NCBI GenBank assembly: GCA_029260035.1
Contig: JAJDEA010000054.1
Span: 1 to 51,237, forward strand
Length of the DNA stretch: 51,237 nucleotides
Source: Phycisphaerae bacterium
GTDB lineage: Bacteria > Planctomycetota > Phycisphaerae > UBA1845
Reading direction: 5' to 3'
Shown here: in pieces, positions 9,371 to 18,741 of the stretch
How positions within the stretch are numbered: position 1 is the stretch's first letter
Layout: each line of letters begins with the position of its first letter
The notes under the pieces: model-generated
The model's input: only the letters and a program-made list of their open reading frames with translations
What the model was told of the DNA's origin: nothing
Database searches by the model: none
Program-made: the position numbers and the translations under genes

Positions 9371-10290
9371 CCTGCTGCCCCTGATATACGAGGGTCGAGT
9401 TTCGTGTACAGCAGGTCGATTGCGATGTTGAAGAGAACCAGCAAAGTCGAAAAAGCCAGAACCGTGCTTAAGACCAAGCCAGCGTCGCGGTTCAGCGCAG
9501 CGTTAACGAAATGCTGCCCCAACCCCGGCACGCCAAACACCTTTTCCACAACAAATGAACCCGTCATAGCCTGCGCACAAGCGGGGCCTAAGAAACTCAG
9601 CACCGGTAAGAAAGCGACTTTGAATGCATGCTTCCATATGACCAAGTGTGAGCTGACACCTTTCGCGATGGCCGTGCGAATGAAATCATTTTGAAGGTCG
9701 TCGAGCATCCCAACCCGCATGAGTCTGGCGATGTAGGCAGCGAATGGCAGAGAAAGTGTTAGCGCCGGCAAAGGTAAGTGGGCCACTGTTCCCCACCCGC
9801 CAATGGGAAGCACTTTCATCGTGACGCCAAACAGTAGCAGCAGGATTGAGCCAGTGACAAACGGAGGAATCGATATACCAAGAAGAATGACCCCAAGGCT
9901 TGCAGAATCAACCCATGAGCCGCGTTTGACGGCGCCGTAAACACCGATGGGGACGCCAATCAATACTGCCAGGATTATGGCAAGAAACCCGATCAGCATC
10001 GAGACGGGCAGCGCGTCGGCGATAATCTGGTTGCAGGTCCAGTCGTTGTAGGTGAAGCTGGGACCAAAGTCGAGCGTAACAGCATCGCCCAGAAAGTCCC
10101 AAAAATACAGCCAATTATTGTCCATGTTGTAGCGCGCGCGGAGAGCCTGTTCCACTTCAGCAGGCAGGCTGTGCTGCGATTGTTGGAATGGATTGCCTGG
10201 AATGGCAATCACCATCAAAAAGGTCAACGTATAGACCGAGAAGATGGTAATCGCGCCACCAAGCAATCGCCCTGTTGCAAATCTTATCAT
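9367..10290 (-). CDS. oppB: Peptide-type ABC transporter permease (OppB/DppB)
   Basis: A 307-residue inner-membrane permease of the OppB/DppB kind. The start MIRFATGRLLGGAITIFSVYTLTFL is a classical TM1. The middle has GSWVDSASLGVILLGISIPPFV, the EAA loop is RTAIAKGVSSHLVIWKHAFK, and the C-terminus has VEKVFGVPGLGQHFVNAAL and DLLYTKLDPRI. Start and stop overlap the flanking opp genes by 4 bp each, so expression is translationally coupled. It forms the membrane channel with the OppC-like protein. Confidence 0.93.
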   Translation of the reverse strand: MIRFATGRLLGGAITIFSVYTLTFLMVIAIPGNPFQQSQHSLPAEVEQALRARYNMDNNWLYFWDFLGDAVTLDFGPSFTYNDWTCNQIIADALPVSMLIGFLAIILAVLIGVPIGVYGAVKRGSWVDSASLGVILLGISIPPFVTGSILLLLFGVTMKVLPIGGWGTVAHLPLPALTLSLPFAAYIARLMRVGMLDDLQNDFIRTAIAKGVSSHLVIWKHAFKVAFLPVLSFLGPACAQAMTGSFVVEKVFGVPGLGQHFVNAALNRDAGLVLSTVLAFSTLLVLFNIAIDLLYTKLDPRISGAAG

Positions 10291-12233
10291 TTCTGCACAG
10301 ACACATATTGAAAAGAAAATCGTAGCCGGGGGTTCGGCTGAAGCCCGTCGATATAAGGCTTTATGGCGATTAGCTCCGCGTAATGCAAGATCGGAATGAT
10401 CGGAAGATCCTCCTCAACGAGAATGGACTCCGCTTGACTCAATAGTGCCATGCGTTCAACCTGCTCCTTCGCCAAGGCTGCTTCAGCAACCCGTAAGTCA
10501 TACGTTAGGTTGTGATAGCCTGCATCGTTGTTGCCATTTCCTGTCACAAGACAATCAAGAAAAGTCGTAGGATCGTAGTAGTCGGCATACCAGTTGGCTC
10601 GCGCGATCATGAAGCGATGATTGGCCTTGTCTTCTGCAAATGACTTCGATTCTTCGCACCGGAGATTAACTTGCACGCCCAGGTTTTTCTCCCACATGTG
10701 GGCGATCGCCTGAATTATTTTATCATCCGACGGCACATAAAGCATCTCCACAACACCCAGGTCCCGAGCATCGGCATACCCCGCTTCGGCAAGAAGTGTG
10801 CGTGCACGAATGGGATCGAATCGCAGTCCCGCGGGCGACTCATACCCCTTGATTAAACCCGCCGGGACAAACGAATGCGCGATGCGGTCGCCTCGCTGCA
10901 AGACATTTTCGACTATCGCTTGTTTGTTAACAGCCATCGCAAACGCTTTACGAACGCGCCGATCGAGAAACGGATTGGGTTTGCCAAGAATGCGCTCGCT
11001 CGCACAGTTAAACTGAAGAAAATAAGTAGCAAGCGTATGGCAACTCTTGAAGTCGTTGCGCAAACCGGTGGCGGCAAGTCGAGCTATTTCATGGTCATAC
11101 GGCACGGCGAGGCTCGGCAAGAAATCTACATATCCTGCTTCATATGCCATGATGGAAGCGCTGATGTTGTCAATGACTAGCATGTCAATGGTCTTGCAGG
11201 GAATTTCGCTTGCTGCGCGATAATAAGGATTAACTCGTAGTCTCGCGCGTTGCTTGAATTTCCACTCGATAAGGGAATAGGCGCCGTTTGTGATAAGGCC
11301 GGGGTAGTCGTTTCGATGATAGCCAGGCTTGGTCCACTGCGGGTCGAACACAACAAGGCCTTGCTCGGTCAGTGGTGATTTGGCGTATTGCTCGCGCAGC
11401 CTTTCAATGCTCTTATGACACGGAAGCCAGGTTGGAAAGGCGGTGAGATCAAGAAAGTACGGGCATGGTTGCGTTAGCGTAACTCGCAGCGTGTTGTGAT
11501 CGATGGCTTCAAAACCGACTTCGCTGAAACGAGCGTCGAGCTGTTCGACGTGTCGCTGGAAAAATGACTGGTGGACCTGCTCCCAATCGACTTTCGCCTT
11601 TCGGATTTTTTGAATGAGTTCGGCAGGGTTTGGTACGTCATTATTCTCGATAGAGCCGGCAGCCCCTTCCGGCATCCAAAGCTTTGCGAGCCGATGAAAC
11701 TCCGGGAGTTTGCCGAGGTCGGTCGCCTGCTTCTCATCTATGTCCTCGCCATTCTTGAGATGGCTCAAGATAGTCAAGAGAGTGACGCCGTTATGACGCC
11801 ATTGAACGTATTCCTGTGCTCCGACGATATGATCCGTGAACATGAACTGGTAGTCGGTAGCAGTGCCCGGCTCCATGCCTCGCCGCCATCCTCGAATGAA
11901 ATCCACAGCGGTGACCGGATCACTGTTGGACCATATTGAATCTTCTCGGATTGAAAACGTGTATGTCCTGCCGTCGTTAGAAATGTCGGGTGGAAACAAA
12001 GCAGCCCCGGCCATCGGCTCCGTGGTCTTGGGGTCGGACGACGTCAGCCCTTCCCACAAGTTTAAGGCGACGCGTAAATCCTGGGTCCAACTCATGCGCG
12101 CCGGATCGAGCGTGTGAATGCCGGAGGGATTGACGTAAGTAAAATCAGCTCGGGTTTCGCCGGTACCCAACCTGAAGAGCGCAACCGTGGCGCCCAAGAG
12201 TAAAAAACATGTAATCGCAACATTGCGTGCCAT
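10287..12233 (-). CDS. oppA: Extracellular solute-binding protein, family 5 (OppA-like)
   Basis: About 648 residues from the preferred ATG at 12233. That start gives MARN followed by a hydrophobic segment (VAITCFLLLGATVALFRL), which is an export signal or membrane anchor without a convincing lipobox. A start at 12287 would overlap the upstream gene and add a non-signal-like extension. The mature start has the family signature HTLDPARMSWTQDLRVALNLWEGL. Later landmarks are FSIREDSIWSNSDPVTAVDFIRGWRR, RKAFAMAVNKQAIV and RANWYADYYDPTTFLDC. An extra segment of about 60 residues after the first third (near residues 145-215) makes it longer than E. coli OppA. It should capture a peptide-like ligand and deliver it to OppB/OppC. 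Confidence 0.9.
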   Translation of the reverse strand: MARNVAITCFLLLGATVALFRLGTGETRADFTYVNPSGIHTLDPARMSWTQDLRVALNLWEGLTSSDPKTTEPMAGAALFPPDISNDGRTYTFSIREDSIWSNSDPVTAVDFIRGWRRGMEPGTATDYQFMFTDHIVGAQEYVQWRHNGVTLLTILSHLKNGEDIDEKQATDLGKLPEFHRLAKLWMPEGAAGSIENNDVPNPAELIQKIRKAKVDWEQVHQSFFQRHVEQLDARFSEVGFEAIDHNTLRVTLTQPCPYFLDLTAFPTWLPCHKSIERLREQYAKSPLTEQGLVVFDPQWTKPGYHRNDYPGLITNGAYSLIEWKFKQRARLRVNPYYRAASEIPCKTIDMLVIDNISASIMAYEAGYVDFLPSLAVPYDHEIARLAATGLRNDFKSCHTLATYFLQFNCASERILGKPNPFLDRRVRKAFAMAVNKQAIVENVLQRGDRIAHSFVPAGLIKGYESPAGLRFDPIRARTLLAEAGYADARDLGVVEMLYVPSDDKIIQAIAHMWEKNLGVQVNLRCEESKSFAEDKANHRFMIARANWYADYYDPTTFLDCLVTGNGNNDAGYHNLTYDLRVAEAALAKEQVERMALLSQAESILVEEDLPIIPILHYAELIAIKPYIDGLQPNPRLRFSFQYVSVQK

Positions 12234-12259
12234 GTTCACCGCCGGGAATGATGGGTGTG

Positions 12260-13327
12260 CTATGGCGCTCCAACGGGAACATTCCATGGGGCCTTACTAA
12301 GAGCGCCCGGCGTTTTGGAATTCGGATCACCGACCCAGAGAAACGTTTGTTGCAACACCGACGCACGAGTCGCGTGCCCGCCGCTGGACATTTCGCGACG
12401 AACGTATCCACCACCGGTTGATTGAGCTAAGACAAGAACTCCCTCAGCGCCATCCAAGCGATGTTCGATAATTGCAATTTCCTCTGGCGAGAGATCGGCG
12501 GATTGATATCGTTCGGCATCCAGTCTCAAGAATGTCGCGACCGCATGAACAAGTTTGGCTTTTTGGCTTGCATTGAGCGCACCAAAAACGGCTGCAACAC
12601 GAAAATACTCGAACGCATCAATTTCGGCTGGCTCCACCACAATGACAGAACCACGACGCATTTCTAACTGTCGATCAAAAATCGCCAGGTAGGCATCAAT
12701 TACAGAACCGGTCTGCGGTGAAGGCAAAGCTAAACCAAGGTATATCTGTCTAAGCACAACAGAGCTTGACTCGATCAAACCTGCCTCATTGAGTGAGGCG
12801 ACAACCAAAGTCACAGTATCCTTGTCTACAGCGATGGCAGACTTAAGGGATACGATCACCTTAGCACAATAGAACCGTGCAGATTCGTCCTTCGTCTTTA
12901 GTCCCGCAAGCGCAGCGGGGAGTGAATCGATCCCCCCGAAATCCACTAGGATGCGGGCGAGGACGCGAGCAGCCTCTGGCTTAAGAGCAGGCTTTGCAAA
13001 CTCGTCCTTCGCTACGTCGGCGAATTGGGCCGCAAGTTGTGCGTTGAAGGCATCGGAATTGGAAGCGTTTGATCGCTGCGATTGGAAGAGGGTCCGATAC
13101 GTTCGAAATGCCTCCCATGTATTTTCATCCGGCTCTCGGGCGAGACGACCCACCTGCCCCGACACCCACGCTCGGATTTGTCTCTGGTCAGATGCCCCAA
13201 TGTTGCCGAGGCCGCGGATTGTATCGATTGCAGCGTCGCTAGGTATTTGCTGAGCATGCGACGGCGAGGCCAAGAGGGCTGCGCAGCACGCAATCAACGT
13301 CGTCTGCGCTAGATTGATTCTGACCAT
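12260..13327 (-). CDS. Exported alpha-helical repeat protein, unknown function
   Basis: 355 residues from the ATG at 13327. That start has GGAG 7 nt upstream and begins a clean Sec signal peptide, with cleavage after SPSHA (next residues QQ). The longer frame, open to 13414, would place 29 polar residues before the signal and is less likely. The mature protein is almost all helical with Ala/Leu-rich stretches about 35 residues apart, suggesting a HEAT/ARM-like solenoid. No catalytic motif was seen. It ends 26 bp before the oppA start on the same strand, so it probably heads the operon. A role in the transporter is possible but unproven. Confidence 0.7.
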   Translation of the reverse strand: MVRINLAQTTLIACCAALLASPSHAQQIPSDAAIDTIRGLGNIGASDQRQIRAWVSGQVGRLAREPDENTWEAFRTYRTLFQSQRSNASNSDAFNAQLAAQFADVAKDEFAKPALKPEAARVLARILVDFGGIDSLPAALAGLKTKDESARFYCAKVIVSLKSAIAVDKDTVTLVVASLNEAGLIESSSVVLRQIYLGLALPSPQTGSVIDAYLAIFDRQLEMRRGSVIVVEPAEIDAFEYFRVAAVFGALNASQKAKLVHAVATFLRLDAERYQSADLSPEEIAIIEHRLDGAEGVLVLAQSTGGGYVRREMSSGGHATRASVLQQTFLWVGDPNSKTPGALSKAPWNVPVGAP

Positions 13328-13555
13328 CCGAGGTCTCCAGGTATCGCGTTTTATGTCCGCGCTTGAAGTTATTTCCGAAGGCACTGTCGTGCCAGTTTGG
13401 CGGATTCCATCCAACGGCTGTGGAAGATCACGGCTTCACATGCCATCCCGCCAATTGAAGCGGGCAAACGTACCTGTTTTGCTCCCTTTCTGTCAAGCGC
13501 AGGGGCATTCGGCCATAGTCTGACCGTGTCTGTCAACTTTAGTTTATCCGATCGC

Positions 13556-13585
13556 TTGACGCTGATTTTTGCCACACTTTATAGT
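13556..13585 (+). promoter_or_regulatory. Candidate promoter of the rex remnant
   Basis: TTGACG at 13556-13561 and TATAGT at 13580-13585 are separated by 18 bp. They lie about 70 bp upstream of the ATG at 13659 that starts the rex reading frame. A good match to the sigma-70 consensus, seen by eye. Confidence 0.5.
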
Positions 13586-13658
13586 GCGCGCGATGCAAAT
13601 GGTGAACGAACACATTGGCCTTTGGCCCCTTTTTCAGATTGAAATTCGCCGAACCGGG

Positions 13659-14216
13659 ATGGGAAAGTCGGGAAATATACCAGCCCCAGCGGTTCATCGG
13701 CTCAGCCAATACCTCCGACAGCTTGAGGCCTTTCACGCCAATGAAAGACAAACCGTTTCCAGCAAGGAGCTTGGCGACGCCCTCAACGTCTCAGAAGCGC
13801 AAGGACCTGGCTTATCTCGGTCAATTTGGATATCCAGGTGTCGGATATCGATCTGCAGAGTTAATTCACCGAATTCGCAGAATACTCGGTACGGACAAGC
13901 GATCAAATGTTGTCTTGGTGGGCATGGGGAACCTCGGTCGCGCGCTGTTGGCTTTTCGGGGTTTTTATAAGAAGGGTTTTGACGTTGCTGCCGTCTTTGA
14001 CAATGACCCGGAAAAGGCTGGCCAGCGGGTGACTCGGGACAGCTCATTGAAAATTCAGACACTCGACGAGTTGCCGGAAACGGTTCGTCTGCTGGCTGTA
14101 TTCTCAAATTCGCACCAGTGGCTTTACGCGTGGAGAGTAGAGTCGCGGTTTCCTCTGTTGATCTGGCGGTGCACCTCGAACAATTGTCATTCCAACTGAC
14201 CAGCACGGTCGAATAG
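13659..14216 (+). pseudogene. rex: Broken redox-sensing repressor rex (two lesions)
   Basis: Three reading frames together spell a Rex protein, an NADH-sensing winged-helix repressor. Frame 1, from ATG 13659, gives the DNA-binding N-terminus IPAPAVHRLSQYLRQLEAF and VSSKELGDALNVSEAQ. The frame then shifts at about 13800, and frame 2 gives RKDLAYLGQFGYPGVGY and the Rossmann segment VVLVGMGNLGRALL. A second break at about 14090 is followed in a third frame by ILKFAPVALRV and SSVDLAVHLEQLSF, the usual Rex C-terminus, ending at TAG 14214. About 25-30 residues before that block (the region that in intact Rex contains the AVPAE motif) are missing. The first lesion lies next to the recognition helix, so no functional repressor is expected. 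Assembly error is possible for one lesion but unlikely for both. Confidence 0.8.
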
Positions 14217-14337
14217 AACAAACTCTATTCTTGCAAAGCGGTACTTGTCCTTGATGCTCTCTGCCAGTTCTGTCGAGACCGTGGAAGCCCAAATAGTGCA
14301 GGCGCTCATTTCGTATCTGTAGTTACACAGCGCCAAC

Positions 14338-14553
14338 CTACCACCAGCAATCGAAGAAACAGTCGTCGTAGTAGACGTCATCGAAGAACACATCTTCGTA
14401 ATAGATTCCATCGTCAAAGAAAAAATCGTCATCGTCTCGGAAGAACTCGAACGTACCGAAGACCGGGTCGCAGGTAGCTGTCGTAATCAGCGGACACGCG
14501 ATGGCTATGGCTGCCAGTGACATGACAAATGTTGTTCTTTTTGTAGTTTTCAT
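14338..14553 (-). CDS. Tiny secreted Asp/Phe/Tyr-rich protein
   Basis: A 71-residue protein. The signal peptide is MKTTKRTTFVMSLAAIAIACPLI, with likely cleavage around TTATC. The mature part of about 40 residues is built almost only from Asp, Phe, Tyr and a few Cys and Trp: RDDDDFFFDDGIYYEDVF, then FDDVYYDDCFFDCWW at the C-terminus. An AAGGG-type ribosome site lies upstream of the ATG. Alternating pairs of acidic and aromatic residues in four- to six-residue blocks suggest a repeat-derived, metal-binding or adhesive surface peptide. Family unknown to me. Confidence 0.55.
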   Translation of the reverse strand: MKTTKRTTFVMSLAAIAIACPLITTATCDPVFGTFEFFRDDDDFFFDDGIYYEDVFFDDVYYDDCFFDCWW

Positions 14554-14773
14554 GTTCTACCCTTCACTTTGTAAGGTCGAATCAAACCTTTGATCATTGG
14601 GCGGAAAACGCCCCTCTTATATGATTGACATGACGAAACGCACTTGGTTAGTCAAAGGCGTGGGCTTTGTCTAAGTGCTTGCCTGGAAAAGAGTTATGGT
14701 CGGAGCTATCGGCCACCGTGTTCTTGAAATGTCGGATTTCCGATAGGACCGTTCGTCGGGAGTCACAATTCGG

Positions 14774-17482
14774 CTACTTCGTTTCCGCCCAATTTTTCCC
14801 CCAGGCGATATCGACGACGAGCGGAACTCGTAAATCGAGCGCGTGCTCCATTTCATGGCGGACTACCTCGGCGACTTCGGCCACAGAATCTTCCGGCACT
14901 TCGAAAACCAATTCGTCATGGACCTGAATAAGCATCATCGCATTCAGGTTGTCGGCGGCAATTCGATCATGGATGTTGACCATCGCACGTTTGATTAAGT
15001 CGGCGGCAGAACCCTGAACTACCGTATTGACCGCGATTCGCTCAGCCATGGAGACCTGGTTGCGATTGCGCGATCGCAGGTCGGTGATGGGACGCCTACG
15101 TCCCAGGATGGTTTCGGCGTAGCTGGACTGCTTCGCCTTCGCAATGCACTCGTCAATGAACCAGCGGATTCCCGGATACCGCAAGAAGTAGGTATCGATA
15201 AACGCCTTCGCCTCTCCGATAGGGACTCCAATGGTACGCGAGAGTCCAAACGCCGACTGTCCATAAATAATCCCGAAGTTGACCGCCTTGGCGGCGCTTC
15301 GCTGGGCCGAGGTAACATCTTCAATGGAAATGCCATTTACCTGCGCTGCAACGGTCTTGTGGATATCTTGCTTCTTCGCGAACGCATCCACCAGAGTTTC
15401 ATCCTCGCAGAAGTGGGCAAGTAATCGAAGCTCCACTTGCGAATAGTCAGCGCTCAGTAAAAGGTGGGCCGGCTTGCCCGCAATAAAAGCGCGCCGAATA
15501 AGCCTGCCCGTTTCCGTCCGAATCGGAATGTTTTGCAGGTTAGGATTGCTCGAAGAGAGTCTTCCGGTAATCGCACCTGTCTGATGAAACGTTGCGTGAA
15601 TTCGGTTTGTGTGGGCGGCGACCATTTTCGGGAGCGTATCGACATAGGTGCCTTTTAGTTTCGTCAATTCACGGTACTCAAGCACTAGATTAGGAATAGG
15701 GCTTTCGGTCTGTTCTTTGAGTGCCTGAAGCGTTTCGGCGTCGGTGCTGCGACTCGTTTTGGTCTTCTTGATGACCGGCAGATTTAATTCGTCAAACAAG
15801 ACAACGGCTAACTGTTTGGGTGAATCGATATTGAATGGCCGACCAGCTTGTCCGTGTACCTTCCCTTCCAGCTCCGCGAGCCGAGTTGCAAGGCTTTCGC
15901 CGAGGTCACTCAGCAGCTTTGTGTCAATGGCTGTTCCTTCATGCTGCATCTTCGTGAGCACCTCGACCAACGGCATTTCTATGTCGTAAAACAAAGATGC
16001 CACATGGCTGTCTCGAATTCGAGGTTCCAACAACTCCCAAAGACGCCATGTATAATCCGCGTCTTCTGAGGCGTATTCGCAGACTTGGGCGCTGTCCAAT
16101 TGATCCATCGTGAGCTGATTCTTCCCTTTTCCGATGAGGTCGGAGATGGGGATCATCTGATGGCCAAAGTGAATCTGCGCCAATCCATCGAGCGAGTGCG
16201 ATCGCTGGTCGGGTTCGAGCAGGAAACTTGCGACCATCGTGTCAAACAGCGCACCTCTTGTTTCAATGCCTACTTGGCGCAAGACCAGGAGATCGGATTT
16301 GAGGTTGTGCCCGATCTTAATGATCGAGTGGTTTTCAAAAACAGGTTGCAGGATGTTCGCGACGTCTTCTTTAGAAACAACATTTCCCATGGCCGCTTGC
16401 ACTGGAACGTAGTAACCTTCGCCCGCTTTCCACGAAAAAGACAAACCCACGAGCTTGGCGGTAATCGGATTCAGGCTCGTCGTTTCCGTATCAAACGCGA
16501 ATTGAGAAACTCCTGCCAGGTCTTTCGCCAGCATGCTGAGCTTTTCCGCCGAGTCAATCAGATGGTATTTACCTACGGGGTCCGACGCTGAAGGCGTCGC
16601 AACAACCGGGGTCTTTTCATCGCCAGCCAGATCGACCAATGTGTCTTTGAGGCGGTGAAACCCAAGTTCATCGAACAATGATAAGACCGGCTCGACGTCG
16701 TAGTCTCCGGTCCTGCAATCAGCCAGGTCGAAATCGAAGGGCACGTCGCGGCGGAGCGTGACCAATTGCCGAGTGATGGAAATTTGATCGGCAAAGGCTT
16801 TGACATTTTCGCTTTGCTTGGGTGTCAGGTCTTCGGCATGATCGAGGACAGCCTGAGCCGAGCCGTACTTATTGATGAGTTTGGCTGCGGTCTTGACGCC
16901 TACCCCCTTTACGCCGGGGATGTTGTCGGTGGAGTCTCCAGCCAGCGTCTGAATTTCCACCACCTGGTCGGGTGTATACCCTTTCGTTTCTAATAGTGAA
17001 CTGGGGTTCAGGACGGTGCTTTTCGTTGCGTCATATAGGTACACGCGATCCGTGATTAGCTGCTCCAGGTCTTTGTCTCGGCTTACGATGTAAATGTCGA
17101 GATCATCTTGTTCTTGTCGATCGACGATCGTTGCCATCAGATCATCTGCTTCGAATCCGGGCTTGCGAAAGATTGGAATGCCCAGTGCTTTCACGATGGA
17201 TACGATTCGATCGGTTTGTACATGCAGGTCTTCCGGCGCCGGGTCTCGGTTTGCTTTGTATTCCGGAAAAATATCGCAACGAAAAACGGTCTTGTCGCTG
17301 ACGTCCAAGGTCATCGCGACATACGTTGGTTTTCGGTCGCGCAGTAAGTTGAAGAGCATCTGGCAAAAAACATAGGTAGCGCGCGTGGGTTCGCCAGACG
17401 GGCTGGTCAGGTCGCGAAATGGTGCATAATAAGCCCGATAAATCTGGGCATGGCCGTCGATAATGTATAGGCTCTCGGCCAT
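14774..17482 (-). CDS. polA: DNA polymerase I with 5'-3' and 3'-5' exonuclease domains
   Basis: 902 residues from the ATG at 17482, which begins MAESLYIIDGHAQIYRAYYA. The in-frame extension to 17548 is not family-like. Residues 1-290 are the 5'-3' flap exonuclease (FEADDLMATI, GVKGVGVKTAAKL). About 310-500 is the 3'-5' proofreading domain with its acidic residues present (FAFDTETTSL, IGHNLKSDLLVL, YASEDADYTWRL). About 520-902 is the polymerase: motif A SADYSQVELRLLAH, motif B RSAAKAVNFGIIYGQ and motif C IQVHDELVFE. All catalytic motifs look intact. It serves Okazaki-fragment processing and repair synthesis. Confidence 0.97.
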   Translation of the reverse strand: MAESLYIIDGHAQIYRAYYAPFRDLTSPSGEPTRATYVFCQMLFNLLRDRKPTYVAMTLDVSDKTVFRCDIFPEYKANRDPAPEDLHVQTDRIVSIVKALGIPIFRKPGFEADDLMATIVDRQEQDDLDIYIVSRDKDLEQLITDRVYLYDATKSTVLNPSSLLETKGYTPDQVVEIQTLAGDSTDNIPGVKGVGVKTAAKLINKYGSAQAVLDHAEDLTPKQSENVKAFADQISITRQLVTLRRDVPFDFDLADCRTGDYDVEPVLSLFDELGFHRLKDTLVDLAGDEKTPVVATPSASDPVGKYHLIDSAEKLSMLAKDLAGVSQFAFDTETTSLNPITAKLVGLSFSWKAGEGYYVPVQAAMGNVVSKEDVANILQPVFENHSIIKIGHNLKSDLLVLRQVGIETRGALFDTMVASFLLEPDQRSHSLDGLAQIHFGHQMIPISDLIGKGKNQLTMDQLDSAQVCEYASEDADYTWRLWELLEPRIRDSHVASLFYDIEMPLVEVLTKMQHEGTAIDTKLLSDLGESLATRLAELEGKVHGQAGRPFNIDSPKQLAVVLFDELNLPVIKKTKTSRSTDAETLQALKEQTESPIPNLVLEYRELTKLKGTYVDTLPKMVAAHTNRIHATFHQTGAITGRLSSSNPNLQNIPIRTETGRLIRRAFIAGKPAHLLLSADYSQVELRLLAHFCEDETLVDAFAKKQDIHKTVAAQVNGISIEDVTSAQRSAAKAVNFGIIYGQSAFGLSRTIGVPIGEAKAFIDTYFLRYPGIRWFIDECIAKAKQSSYAETILGRRRPITDLRSRNRNQVSMAERIAVNTVVQGSAADLIKRAMVNIHDRIAADNLNAMMLIQVHDELVFEVPEDSVAEVAEVVRHEMEHALDLRVPLVVDIAWGKNWAETK

Positions 17483-17790
17483 AAGACTGGTCGTATAACT
17501 GTGGTTCGAGCAAGACGAAGTAAGCACTGGCGAAGGTAGATTCGCCAATGTCGCGTGTCAAGCCGTTTGGATGGGCGCCGGATGACATGCGTATTGCTGA
17601 TCCCATTGCGGAATGACCCGGGGGATAAACCAGAGTTGGAAGAGGTGTCTCAGCCTGCGACGTCGGGATCACCCATGTTGTCCGATATCTCGAATCCGCT
17701 TGCCTTTGCGAACGGCCCACAAGTGCGGTCATTGCAACGTCGATACACAGATGTATCTATTTTCTTGGGTCGATCGACAAGGAGCAAGCC

Positions 17791-18741
17791 GTGACAACGA
17801 AGACTAAAGGGAACATTCTGCTTGAAGCAGGGACGAATGAGCTTGAAGTTCTTGTGTTTACGCTATCCGGCCAACGTTACGGTGTAAACGTAGCGAAGGT
17901 GCGGGAAGTCATTGAGCCGGTCGTTGCGACGAAATTGCCCGATTCGCACCCCCATGTTGTAGGTGTATTTCAATTGCGCGAAAGCGTGATTCCGTTGGTC
18001 GATCTTCGCCGGAGTCTGGGAAAAGGTCACACGCCGGACTTCACAGTCGGCAAGATTATCGTGATGGAATTTAACGACGTCCGCGTGAGCTTCTTTGTAG
18101 ACACCGTAGAACAGATCTACAGAGTAAGCTGGCAGGATGTCACGGCTGTTCCCGAGATGGAGGGTCTGCATGATGCGCCTCTCACCTCCGTCGCGCATAT
18201 TCGTGATGAGTTGGTGCTCATGCTCGACTTCGAACAATTGGTCTTTCAAATCGGCGGGATCGATTTGTTCGAGGAAAACGCCAAGAAGATAAACACCGAT
18301 CTTGTGCGCGCGGATACGAAAATCCTGCTCGCGGAAGATTCACGCTTGATGCGTGAGCTGATCGGGAACAACCTGCACAAGGCGGGGTACTCCGAACTAA
18401 CGATATGCATGGACGGTCAGGATGCATGGGAAAAACTCGAGGCGGACGTTGCAGAGAACGGGCGATTGACTTTTGATTTGTTGATCACAGATATTGAAAT
18501 GCCTCGCATCGATGGATTACACTTGACCAAACAGATTCGTGAAGCTCCGTTGTTGAAAGACCTGCCAATCATCGTGTTCAGTTCATTGGTCAGCTTGGAC
18601 AACCAGAAGAAATGCGAGTCCGTTGGCGCCAACGCTCAGATTACCAAGCCTCAACTCGATCAGCTCGTCGAGCTGATTGACGGCTTGTTGTCTACCGGCG
18701 AAGCACCTGAGTTGGCCGCCCCTGAGCCGGCGCTCGCGTAA
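17791..18741 (+). CDS. cheV: Chemotaxis coupling protein CheV (CheW domain + receiver)
   Basis: A 316-residue protein with a GTG start; AAGGAG lies 6 nt upstream (17779-17784), which fixes the start. Residues about 18-160 form a CheW-type coupling domain (VLVFTLSGQRYGVNVAKVREV, HPHVVGVFQLRESVIPLVDL). Residues about 182-300 form a response-regulator receiver with the acidic pocket LAEDSR, phospho-acceptor Asp in LLITDIEMPRIDG, Ser switch in VFSS and the conserved Lys in ITKP. CheV proteins link receptors to the CheA kinase and tune coupling by phosphorylation. No other chemotaxis gene lies in the window, so its partners are elsewhere. Confidence 0.93.
   Translation: MTTKTKGNILLEAGTNELEVLVFTLSGQRYGVNVAKVREVIEPVVATKLPDSHPHVVGVFQLRESVIPLVDLRRSLGKGHTPDFTVGKIIVMEFNDVRVSFFVDTVEQIYRVSWQDVTAVPEMEGLHDAPLTSVAHIRDELVLMLDFEQLVFQIGGIDLFEENAKKINTDLVRADTKILLAEDSRLMRELIGNNLHKAGYSELTICMDGQDAWEKLEADVAENGRLTFDLLITDIEMPRIDGLHLTKQIREAPLLKDLPIIVFSSLVSLDNQKKCESVGANAQITKPQLDQLVELIDGLLSTGEAPELAAPEPALA

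Noticed and set aside
12234..12287. Extended start of the oppA gene at 12287.
   Set aside because: It overlaps the upstream gene by 28 bp and puts 18 polar residues before a clean export signal.
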